Assembly: GCA_021397845.1 (NCBI GenBank)
Contig: JAHSVC010000034.1
Location: 3,596,001-3,660,000, forward strand
Source: Areca catechu
Taxonomy: Eukaryota > Streptophyta > Magnoliopsida > Arecales > Arecaceae
DNA: 64,000 nt
Direction: 5' to 3'
This document shows, piece after piece, positions 36,795-47,343 of this stretch. A model generated the notes under the pieces. That model did no database searches. It was not told the origin of the DNA and saw only the letters and a program-made list of their open reading frames with translations. The stretch's first letter is position 1. Every line of letters starts with the position of its first letter. Position numbers and translations under genes: made by a program.

Positions 36795-38526
36795 TGATAT
36801 GGCTACATCACTAACGTGGAGCGCGTGTCAGGTCCAGCTGGACACGGCCAGTACCACGTGGATTTTTCTTTCAAAAGATCCCCCATTCGGGAAGAAGTGC
36901 ACCTGCTCCTTCGCCAGGTGGCACCCCAAGATGGGTCCACCTTGACCGAAGTCGAGCACCTCTCTGCCGCTCCGCCAGGTATCCACCCAGGAGGGGTCCA
37001 CCTCGGCCGAAGCCGGCGGCCCCCCTCGCTCCCTCGCCAGGTGGCACCCCAAGACGGGTCCACCTCGGTCGAGGTCGAGCGGGCCCTCCTGCTCCTTCGC
37101 CAGGTGGCACCCGAAGATGGGTCCGCCTCGACCGAAGTCGAGCCCCTCTCTGCCGCTCGCCAGGTGTCCACCCAGGAGGGGTCCACATTGGCCGAAGCTG
37201 GCGGCCCCTCGCTCCCTCGCCAGGTGGCACCCCAAGATGGGTCCACCTCGGCCGAGGTCGAGCCGGGTCCTCCTGCTCCTTCGCCAGGTGGCTCCCGAAG
37301 ACGGGTCCACCTCGATCGAAGTCGAGCCCTCTCTGCCGCTCCCCAGGTGTCCACCCAGGAGGGGTCCACCTCGGCCGAAGCTGGCGGCCCCTCGCTCACT
37401 TGCCAGGTGGCACCCCCAAGACGAGTCCACCATGACCGAGGACGAGCTGGGCCCTCTGCTCCTTCGCCAGCTGGCACCCGAAGACGGGTCCACCTCGACC
37501 GAAGTCGAGCCCTTCTCTGCCGCTCCGCCAGGTGTCCACCCAGAAGGGGTCCACCTTGGCCAAAGCTGGCGGCCCCTCGCTCCCTCACCAGGTGGCACCC
37601 CAAGACAGGTCCACCTCGGTCGAGGTCGAGCAAGGCCCTCCTGCTCCTTCGCCAGGTGGCACCCGAAGACGGGTCCACCTTGGTCGAAGTCGAGCCTCTC
37701 TCTGCCACTCCGCCAGGTGGTGCCCCCTGACGGGTCCACCTCGGCCGAGGTCAGCCCTACTCTGCAAAGCCTCAGGGAAGCGGAGGCACGGGTTGCAAGG
37801 TCGCAACTAGAGCTAGCGCGCGCTGCGCCCCGTAAGGGGTGCCAGTATAGCCTGCAGTGATACGCGAAACCTCGTTTACACCAGTCAGACGGGGCCCCGC
37901 AACCGAGGAAGGAATCCTTGCGGACAGGAGCCTGAAACGGCTGGAAGCCCACCATCAACGCCTCGAAAGGAGAGTTCCCGTGCTCAGCCCAAAGCCTCAC
38001 CAGTCTTTCCCCTTTCATGACACACGACAGACAAGGCGGTCCGGCCACTTAGCTCCTGAACCTGAAGAAGAAGGGGGAGGAGAAGGTCTAAAGGTCTCAG
38101 GGAGCCCCCTGAAAGGAAGGCGAGCTGAAGGCAGTTCGATGGTATAAAAGGGATGGTAAAAATGGGCGGAAAGGTAAGTCAAAAAAGGGAGAAAACACCA
38201 AGAGAACGATCCTGGGAGGCCTCAAGAAGTCCTCAGGCGTGAACTCGGTGAACCCGGCGCAGGAAGCCGGGCTTCAACTCCCCTCTTCCCCACACTTCTT
38301 TCGTTTACATCTCCTCTAGGCATGGAAATCCTTCGAGAACCCGCCTTAGGGATCTGTTCCATTTCGCCGCTCTCTAACTTGACCGTCGGAGTGCCCCCGC
38401 CGGAACCCCCGGCCAGGGTCTCTGACTTTGTTTTACAGGTCTGGGAGCTTGGAGATCTCGAGGTGAGAGAGTCCGAGACCGGTGCCAGCTCAAGAGCTAT
38501 ATGCCACCGTGGTGAGATCGGCAACA
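36795..38526 (+). repeat. Gypsy 5' LTR with higher-order tandem repeats
   Basis: The 1,732-bp LTR starts TGATATGGCT and ends GGCAACA. From about 36900 to 37770 it is filled with a ~185-bp repeat built of three related ~60-bp subunits, each beginning CCAGGTG and containing GGGTCCACCTCGG. A TATA box (TATAAAA) at 38143-38149 marks the likely promoter, with transcript start about 30 bp downstream. Confidence 0.92.
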
Positions 38527-38845
38527 GATTGACGCGCCAGGAATGGGGGCAGAACATTAACCCCTGTACGAGCAAGCTCTCCGTGGGCGAAAGCACGCTC
38601 TGACCATGGTGGTGACGCGAGGACACGAAGCATCTGCCAGCCGAGCGGGGGAAGTTCCTTCTCCTCAAGGGCCACGTAGCCCGGAGAGGGAACTTCCTGG
38701 TCCACCTCCTCCTCCTCAGCCATCCCGGTGGACAGTCCTTTCACAGCTGTCATCCAGCAGCTGCAAACTTTGACCACTGCTGTGCGACAACTGTAGCATC
38801 AGCAGCGCTCCCTGGCCACTCAGCCCCAGCCAGGGACCCCGTGGC

Positions 38846-39968
38846 TTGAGCCACGGGCCCCGCGGAAGCTTGCACTCCATCCAAGGCAGGCCCTCTCATC
38901 CACGGGTAGTTTCAAACCCCGCGGGAGCCACCAGACTCCCGCAAAGAGGAACTACTCTGGTTCGGTGGATCACGAGAGTCGATCCCCGGCCAACGATGCC
39001 GAAGCAGTGCGGCGCAGCAGGCGCCATCGGGGCAAGGCCCCTCGCCGAGACCGATCGGTACCCCCTTCACCAGAGGCCTCGGTGGAAGATTCCACCGACG
39101 AGGCCATCAAGCGCCAGGCCGAGAGGCGCCTGGAGGAGCACGAGCGCAAGTTGGTGGAGTTTGCCCGCCGCTTTGTCGACATGCAGAGCTCCCCAGCAGA
39201 TCCAGTGGGCTACAATGCCCAACCACCCTTCTCCCGGAAATCCAAGAGAACCGATCCCGAGTCAGTTTCGCATGCCTCAGGTGGATCCCTATGATGGGAC
39301 CACCGATCCCTTGGACCATTTAGAGAGTTATAAGGCTCTCATGAAGGTCCAGGGAGCGACGGTGCTCTTCTATGCATTGCCTTCCCAGCCACCCTCCGGA
39401 AGGCTGTTCGAGTTTGGTTCACCCGCCTCGAGCCGGATCTATCAGCTCCTTCCATCAACTGGAAGGAAAGTTTATGGCACACTTCGACGCTTGCCGGAAG
39501 TGCCAAGAGAGGTGGATAGCCTCTTCTCTATCCGCCACAGACCAAGAGCTGTTGCGAGACTACATAACCCGATTCAAGATCGCCGTCCTGGAAATCTATA
39601 GTCTGGACTAGCCTGTCGCCATGCTGGCTTAAAAGCGCGGGCTCAAGACCTCCCATCTGATGTATTCCCTGGATAAAAAGCCTCCCAGATGTACTCTGAG
39701 CTCCTCTTTCGTGTCCATAAGTACATCCGAGCGGAGGAGGTCGATCGCACTAGGCGAGAGCTGGACGGGAAGCTTTCAAAAAAGCCTGCCCCAAGGGATG
39801 TCCCCGGACCCGGAGGCATGGACCACCCTGCAGATTTTCGTCCAGGCCCGAAGACGAAACGATGCTGTGCTGCCCCCAGTGAGAACGTTCACACCCCTCT
39901 CCTCGCTCCTAGATAAGATCCTCATGGAGATTGAGGTTGAGCACTACCTCCGCCGACCTCCTCCTTAG
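38846..39968 (+). pseudogene. Gypsy gag (retrotransposon capsid)
   Basis: The coding frame passes through 38965-39290 (basic N-terminus, then AERRLEEHERKLVEFARRF), then the conserved block FRMPQVDPYDGTTDPLDHLE near 39265-39325. It continues in other frames with QLEGKFMAHF (about 39460), YSLDKKPPR (about 39660) and SELLFRVHKYIRAEEVDR (about 39693), all hallmarks of Tat/Athila-type gag capsid proteins. Multiple frameshifts and stops break it. A CCHC knuckle was not clearly seen. Confidence 0.8.
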
Positions 39969-40319
39969 AATCCAAGGAGCATCCGTGACAAGACAAAATA
40001 TGTCAATTTCACCGCAGCACGGCCACGACATGGAGGAGTGCCGCAATCTGAAACAGGAGATTGAGGAGCTAATTAGAGGGTCTACCTCAGGAAATTCATG
40101 AGGAACGAAGCCCCGCCGGAGGGACAGCCGCTCGCAGCCCTTCCCCCGTCCCCGCGATTGACAACCGCCTAACGGAGAAGCCGATGGGCATGATCTTCTT
40201 GGGGATCGGGCATGCGACGAAGAGAGCCCGGGAGGTGGGAGACCCAGAGAATGTACTCCCCTTTGAAAAGGGGAATAAAATGAAATGTAAACAATGATGC
40301 AGTGGTGGTTGAGATGACC

Positions 40320-43300
40320 ATCGCGAAATATCCTGTACATCGCATTATGGTAGATAGTGGGAGCTCTACTGACGTGCTTTTTTACGATGCTTTCTCCCCG
40401 AATGAATCTGTCTCATGATCAATTAAGCCGGTGCACACCCCTCTCGTGGGCTTTACCGGAGATTCGGTGGGGGTCAAAGGAGAGATCACTCTCCCTGTCA
40501 CTACAGATCCCCACCTCGACAGAGTACGGTCATGATGACGTTTACCGTTATTAAGCTCCCATCACCTTATAATGCCATCCTCGCCGTCCAGGGCTCAACC
40601 AGCTGGACGCTGTCATTTCCACTAAGAGGTTTCTGGTGTAGTCCCTACCGTCTCTGGGATGGGAGTGATGAGAGGGACAGCCAGCTCGTCCAGCATTGCC
40701 TACGGACAATCCCGGGTGCCCGGAGTGCTGAGCTCGGCTCCGATGTCGACGACCTCGACCTAAGAAGCAAGACCCTAGGGGAGGGCCCGTGGAGCGCCTG
40801 TTGACATACCCTCTCGTTTCGGACCCTTAGAAGACGGTGCAGATAGAGCCTAGCTCCCGGAAGAAGCGGGCCCGTTTGCTAGACTTCCTCCGGGCGAACG
40901 CTGAGTGTTCTCCTGGTCCACCACTGCTGACATGCCAGGTATCCCCTCGGAAGTCATCACCCATCCGGTTGAATATTGATCCAAGGTGCCGCCCTGTTCG
41001 CTAGAAGAAGAGGATTTGCTGCAGAGAGGCAGAAGGCCATCATGAAGAAGTGGAGAATCTCCTCGTCGCTAGCTTTGTACGGGAGGTACAGTATCCCTTG
41101 GCTGGCGAACATGGTCATGGTGAAAAAGAGCAACGGCAAGTGGAGGATCTGCGTGGACTACACTGACCTCAACCGAGCTTGCCCAAAGGAGAGTTCCCTC
41201 TTCAAAGATCGACCAGCTCGTGGACACCACTTCAGGGCATCGCCTCCTCTCTTTCATGGATGCCTTCTTCGGGTACAACCAGATCCGAATGCACCCGGAG
41301 GATGAGGAGCACACTACTTTCGTCACCGACCATGGAACCTACTGTTACAAGATGATGCCATTCGGCTTCAAGAACGCCGAGGCCACGTACCAACGGTTGG
41401 TCAACAAAGTCTTCAAAGACCAGATTGGCCGCAACATGCAGGTGTACGTGGATGATAAGCTGATAATGAGCAAGCCCCTTTTGGACCACGTCGGCGACCT
41501 GGCAAAGACCTTCGGTAACCTCCGGCTTCACCAGATGAAATTGAACCCGGCGAAGTGCGCCTTCGGCGTGTCCGCCGGGAAGTTCCTAGGGTTCATAGTA
41601 ACCCAAAGGGGGATAAAAGCCAACCCGGAGAAGGTCCAGGCTATCCTGGACATGAAGCACCCACCTCCAAGAAGCAAGTGCAGTGACTCACCGGCCGGAT
41701 AACCGCCTGAGTCGATTTATCTCGAGGTCCGCTGACCGCTGCCGGCCCTTTTTTAAGGTGCTGAGGAAGATGAATGACTTTACCTGACGGAGGAGTGCTA
41801 GGAGGCGTTCGACGAGCTGAAGAGGACACTGGCATCCCCGCCGCCACTTTCCAGGCCCGAAGAAGGAGAGAAGCTCCTCCTGTACCTAGCGGTCACCCCG
41901 GAGGCCGTCAGTTCGATCCTGGTTCGGACTGACGACAAGGGAATGCAAAGGCCGGTGTATTACACAAGCAAACTCCTCCGCGATGCGGAGCTCAGATATT
42001 CCGGTCTGAGAAACTGATTTTTGCACTAATCGTGTCCGCTTAGCATCTCAAACCTTATTTTCAAGCGCACCCCATTGCTGTCCCGATGGATCAGCCGCTG
42101 AAAGCGGTGCTCAGCCGACCTGACACATCTGGGTGCCTGGCGAAGTGGGCGCTCAAGCTCAGCGAGTTCGACATCACCTACAGGTCGAGGTCGACTATGA
42201 AGGCACAAGTACTCGCTGATTTCTTGGTTGAGTGTGCAGGCCTGGGCGAGGGGGCGGAAGAGAGCCTTCAAGACCGACAGCCGAAGCCAGGACCAGAGGA
42301 AGACTTCTGGATCCTTCATGTAGACGGAGCCTCGAACTCCAGCGGGAGTGAAGCTGGACTCATCCTCGCCAACGGCGAAGGAGTTGTCACCGAGTGTGCG
42401 CTCCGTTTCCAGTTCGCCGCCACTAATAATCAAGCGGAGTATGAAGCACTCCTCACAGGGCTGTGAGTGTCCGACGAGTTGGGCATGGCCACCTCAAGGT
42501 CTTCACTGACTTACATCTGGTAGCCGGACAGATCTCGGGGGAGTACGGGGCGCGGGACCCCCAAATGGTGAAGTGTCTGGAGCTCGTGAGAACGAGCGCG
42601 GTAGGATTTCGGCGTTTCAGCATCTCCCATATACCTCGCGGGAAAAACGCTCGCGCGGACACACTCTCCCGCCTTGCAGCCCTGCCGAACTCATCGTTGG
42701 GCCATGCTTACATCGAGCACCTCAAGGCCCCGAGCTACGAGACACCCATGGAGGTCCAGCAAGTCAACCAAGAGCCCAGCTGGATGGACAAGTACATCGA
42801 GTACATTACCAATGGCACCCTGCCGGAGGACCGCGTGGCGGCTGGCCTCATTAAGAGGAAGGCCGCACGGTTCATCTTAATGGATGGGTTACTGTATCGG
42901 AGGTCCTACTCCTACCCGCTCCTCAAATGTCTGAGACCCGCAGAGGCCGCACTTGCATTCCAAGAGATCCACGAGGGCATCTGTGGGAACCATGTGGGGG
43001 CAGGACACTGGCGTACAAGGCCCTCTGTCAAGGTTACTTCTGGAGACAATAAAAGAAGACGTAGCTGACTTCGTGAAGAGGTGCGACCGGTGTCAGCGGC
43101 ACACCGTGGTGCAACGTCAGCCCGCTACTCCACTCTCCCAGCTCTCCGCCCAATGGCCGTTCACTCAATGGGGCATGGATCTCCTAGGACCTTTTGCCCC
43201 AGCATCCGGGTAATGAAAATTCTTGATCGTGGCCATCGACTACTTCCTGAAGTGGGTCGAGGCCGAACCCTTGGCCCGGATCACGGAGGCAAACATCACC

Positions 43301-43980
43301 AAGTTCCTATGGAAGTCAATTATTTGCCGCTTTGGCCTACCGCACACTATTATCACCAACAACGGACATCAATTCGATTGTCGGGAGTTCAAGCAGTTTT
43401 GCAGCGACATCAACATCCACCATCGTTTCACTTCGGTGGTGCATCCTCAGACAAATGGAGAAGCCGAGGTAACAAATATGACCAACTTGCAAGGCCTCCG
43501 GACAAGACTGGACCACGCCAAGGGTAGGTGGGCGGAAGAGCTCTCGAGCATCCTTTGGGCGTACCACACTATCCCAAGGACGGCTACGGATGAGACCCCG
43601 TTCAACCTTGTCTTCGGAGCAGAAGCGGTTATCCTAGTTGAGCTCAGCCTACCGACCCTGCGCGTGGAGCAGTACGACGAGACGAAGAACCCTGCCAGGA
43701 TGCTGCTAAACCTGGACCTCCTTGAAGAAATGAGGGACAGGGCTCGAGTTTGGATGGCTGCCTACTGGCAGCGAGTGGTCAGATACTACAACTCCAGAGT
43801 GCGACCGAAGTCCTTCCGCTAAGGAGATTTGGTGCTTCGCCGTGCTGAAGCTTCCCAGCCACGGGAGTGCGGAAAGCTCTCCCCAAACTAGGAAGGCCCT
43901 TATAGGGTGGCAGAGGCACTTCCTCACGGGACGTACTACCTGGAGGAGCTAGGCGGATCCCGGTTCCCTCGGACCTGGAA
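40320..43980 (+). pseudogene. Gypsy pol: protease, RT, RNase H, second RNase H, integrase
   Basis: The protease shows RIMVDSGSSTDVLFYDA near 40340-40390 (catalytic DSG). The reverse transcriptase lies at about 41000-41660: NMVMVKKSNGKWRICVDYTD, FMDAFFGYNQIRMHPED, MMPFGFKNAEATYQRLV and the catalytic YVDD at 41443-41454. The first RNase H (PVYYTSKLLRDAELRYS) is at about 41950-42010. A second RNase H-like domain (FWILHVDGASNSSGSEAGLI) at about 42306-42480 is a Tat-lineage trait. The integrase runs from the zinc-binding RCDRCQRH (about 43080) to about 43822, with the core IDYFLKWVEAEP. The usual second catalytic aspartate is asparagine (TNNG, 43358-43360). Several frame changes and stops mean the polyprotein is dead as read. 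Confidence 0.88.
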
Positions 43981-44154
43981 TGCCTCAAACTTGAGGATGT
44001 ATTACCAATAGTGTAAGGCTCCTTGAACTTTGGCAATGAAATCTTTTTCATCAAATGCTTGCTCTCATCTCGTAGGGTGTGGGCCACCCAGCTCTAAGTT
44101 CCGTGAGCATGGACATGACAGAAGACCCACGAAGGCACGATGTCCCTCTCACAA

Positions 44155-44470
44155 AATCCCGGAGAATAGCTCGGCAAGCCGCGCAAGGCTCAGATCCAGC
44201 CTGCGACCCCGTGGCTCAGTCCGGAAGTCCCGGACTTCGGTCTGGAAGGCGGGCAGAACCAAATTCGCCCACACGATCCCGGAAAACAGCTCGGCAAGCC
44301 GTGCAAGGCTCAGATCCAGCCTGCGCCCCGGGTTCAGTCCGGAAGTCTCGGACTTCGGTCTGGAAGGTGGGGCAGAACTAAGTTCACCCACGCGATTCCG
44401 GAGTTCAGCTCGGAATGCACTACGGGACTTAGTCCCAGTAGCTAGCGCCGGGGTTCAGTCCGGAAGATGC
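44155..44470 (+). repeat. ~120-bp direct repeats between pol and the antisense ORF
   Basis: A unit with the words AGCTCGGCAAGCC, AAGGCTCAGATCCAGCCTGC, GTTCAGTCCGGAAGTC and GGACTTCGGTCTGGAAGG occurs about two and a half times (starts near 44150, 44275 and 44395). It separates the sense pol from the antisense ORF. A poly-A-rich run follows at 44468-44505. Confidence 0.75.
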
Positions 44471-44528
44471 AAAAAAAAAAAAAAGAAAAGAAAGACAGAA
44501 GGAACGATTTAATGAAAAGATAATTTCA

Positions 44529-46840
44529 TTACGAATAAAAGTTCCTTATACAAGAGGGCCCTGACAGGCCGGGAGACCCCAAAGAAAGAAAACATAAAGA
44601 TAAAAAGAGAACGCCGCGGAGCTTCTTCGGTGCAGCAGCATCCTCCTCGGGCTGGGGGGCACCCTCTCCGCCGGCACCGTCGGCTGGAGGCTGCTCGGGA
44701 GCCGCCACCTCGTCACCGGTCACCGTCGATGCTCCTCCGATGGGCTCCTGCCTCCTGTCACCCAATACGACCCCGCTAAGGTCGAGCTCGGGGTAGAAGG
44801 AGCTAACCTTCTCCCGGCATACCTGGAATCCCTTCAAGAAGGAGTCCACAGCAGCCTCCCGCACCTCAGTGACGTACTCCTCGGAGGCTCGAAACTTCGG
44901 CACGGCCTCCTGCGCTTCCCTTTTGGATGCCTCCAGCAGCCCGTTGACGTAGGAGCTCTTCTCCTTGGCTACGCTCAGCTCCTTAAGGATTTCTTCTACC
45001 CGGCACTCCAGTGACCGGGACTGAGCCTTGAGGCGGGTCTTCTCCGTCGCATCCTTTTCGTTGCGGTGCTGGTTCGAGATCCTCTCCTTCGACAGAAAGG
45101 TCTCGAGCTCCTTGACGCACCCCTCGGCGCGGACCAGGACGGCTCGGAGAGCCTGGTTATTTCCTCGCAGCTCGACCCTTTCTCCATGAGGTCCTTGACA
45201 TTAGCTGCGAGCTTGATGAGCTTCTCCTCCTTCTCGGCATCCTTCTTGGCATAGCCGGTGAGGAAGTTCCTCAACAACAGCACGTCCGTCCCGATCTGCA
45301 TCGAAAGAAACATGAAGTTATAACGATCCAACTGGAACCTTAAGGAGTCGGAGCTCGGGACTTACCGTAAAAAGCTGCGGGAGGATCCGAGCAGCACCTC
45401 ATTGTACTCCCGGCCACCCCTTAGACGGCGGTCCCGGGAGGTGCTGGCGAACTCCATGACTTTCTCCGCGAGGCCCTGGTCGTGGATTACGGAGCATCGG
45501 TTGGTGAGACTCGGGGGCAGAATGGGCATGTCGGCAGCAAGCAAGGCGGCCGTCCCTTCGTCGAGCAGTGCGGCCGTTGGGGGAGCTACCACCACCCTGG
45601 TGGCCACTGCGGAAGCGGCCGGTGCAGCTGCTGGAGCAGGCGCCGCCCGAGGAGGTTCCAGCCCCCTCTCTTCCCCGGCCCTGTCGAGGTCGACGACAGG
45701 AACATCGGGCGCCCAGGCCCGAGGTGGCCTGGAGGCAGGAGCCACCGCCCCAAGGCCAGTGATGGAGGTGGGCACAGGCACCCGGCCCGCCTCAGTGAGA
45801 GCCCTCTTTGCCGGAGGTTCAGTCCCTTCGGCAGCATCCCTCTCCGCGATGCCCTCCATCAGGTTCTCCACGGAGAACTTCATACCTGAGGAAAAAAGAG
45901 GTCAATCAAGCCAGTTTAAAAGAAGGGAAATATGGAGCAGAAAAAGAAATCAAAGGAGGGAGATCCGAGCCTTACCCAGCTCCCAGATGGGACTGATCCC
46001 TGCCTCGAATAAGTTCTGCTATGAGAGAAGAACATCGAGAGCTAGGACCGCATCACCCAACAGTTGTGAAAAGACCTCTTGGTCCGCTGGCTCGACCTGA
46101 GAGTTCCAGTTCGGAGACCGGTCTGGCTTGCTCTAGGCCCAGTAAACATCTTCGACCGAGGCAAAAAAAAAGCGGTTCTTCCAGCCCTTGATCGACGAAG
46201 GGAGGTCAAACCTGAGGCACCTAGACCGGGGTGAGATGTACCACCAGCCATCATCGGTGGAGTAGCACTTCAGGGTGAAGAGAGCCCTGAAGAGGGAGAA
46301 ACGGGCGACGAACCCATGGAAGTGGCAGAAGACGATGAAGGCAAAGATGACTCGGATGGCATTAGGAGCCAACTAGGCCGGGACCAGACGGTAATGGCTA
46401 AGAAAAGAGAGGAAAAAGGGATGAAAGGAAAATCGAAGACCCCCAAGGAGGAAGTCCTCGTAGAAGGCGATTCTCTTGGGGCCACTCGAGGTCACTCGAT
46501 CTCCAGGCCGCGGGAGGGAAAGATGAGTCAAATTCGGGATTCCATAGACATCCCAGAGCAGAGAAAGGTTGTCCTCGGTCATCGTTGAGGCATGACCGGA
46601 GGGGCCGGAGGGGCCGGAGGGAAAGGTCACCGGAGGAGGAAGAGAAGAAATGGAATGAGCGGAAACTACGGGGGGAGACCTAAGACCCCTAGGGACAACT
46701 ATGGTCACAGCCCCAGGTTGGAGCCGCCTACGGACCTTGTCCGGGATCTCTTCCCCCTTCGAGGAAGAAGGCGATGGAGTCCTCGGCCGGGAAGGACCGG
46801 CCTCGTCCGGGTTGGAGGAGACATAACGGCGATGCGCCAT
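44529..46840 (-). pseudogene. Antisense ORF of Tat-type Gypsy (Transposase_28-like, coiled coil)
   Basis: On the minus strand, ATG 46840 opens MAHRRYVSSNPDEAGPSRP, a serine/proline-rich leader. A conserved block follows: TMTEDNLSLLWDVYGIPNL, then GLRFSFHPFFLSFLSHYRLV, APNAIRVIFAFIVFCHFHG, WWYISPRSRCLRFDLPSS and NRFFFASVEDVYW. This matches the plant domain annotated as 'putative gypsy type transposon' (Transposase_28). From about 45883 a proline/alanine-rich linker follows, then charged coiled-coil segments near 45330-44900. An in-frame TAG near 46375 and several frame changes break it. Antisense genes of this kind are known in Tat elements, and their function is unknown. The related remnant at 1-1800 shows the ORF is a family feature. 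Confidence 0.8.
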
Positions 46841-47343
46841 GAAGGAAGAAGAAGCGGAAAAACTGGCACAAGGGCTAAGAGATAGAGGAAGAGGAGAAGG
46901 AGGTCGCAGATACTCACCGAAATATTTTGTACCAGAGGAATGGCAATCCCAGGAAGATGAAGGAAAACCACTGCAACCACCGGTGGAGTGCAAGAAAGTG
47001 AAGAGACTTCATTTCCGGAAAGTCCCCCTCCTTTTCAAACTCAATCGACAGCAGTCGTATGCCTCTTTCCGTTCCGAGCCACCAGATAGCTGTCGCGTGG
47101 AGAAATGCCCGACATCGATGCTTCGGTCCGATAAAAACTGCATCATTTTCGAAACGGCACATTAATGGCCCGTCGTACGCGCGCACGTGGCGGCCTCTCA
47201 AAGGGTCTCGGGCGCAACATAAGCGGCGGCAGGGATCATAGCAATTATGGCGCGAGATTTTCGCCTTCTCCACGTCATTTCCTTATTAAATCCCCACGTC
47301 CCGAGCCACGACACCTCGACGGAATGTGGGGATGGGGGGCAAC

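Noticed and set aside
36803..38048. Long open frames (up to ~400 codons) in the 5' LTR on both strands
   Set aside because: They are made entirely of the ~60-bp LTR repeat, exist in several frames at once, and resemble no protein family.
45402..46100. Plus-strand frame of 232 codons opposite the antisense ORF
   Set aside because: It shadows the minus-strand proline/alanine-rich coding region and has no recognisable domain.
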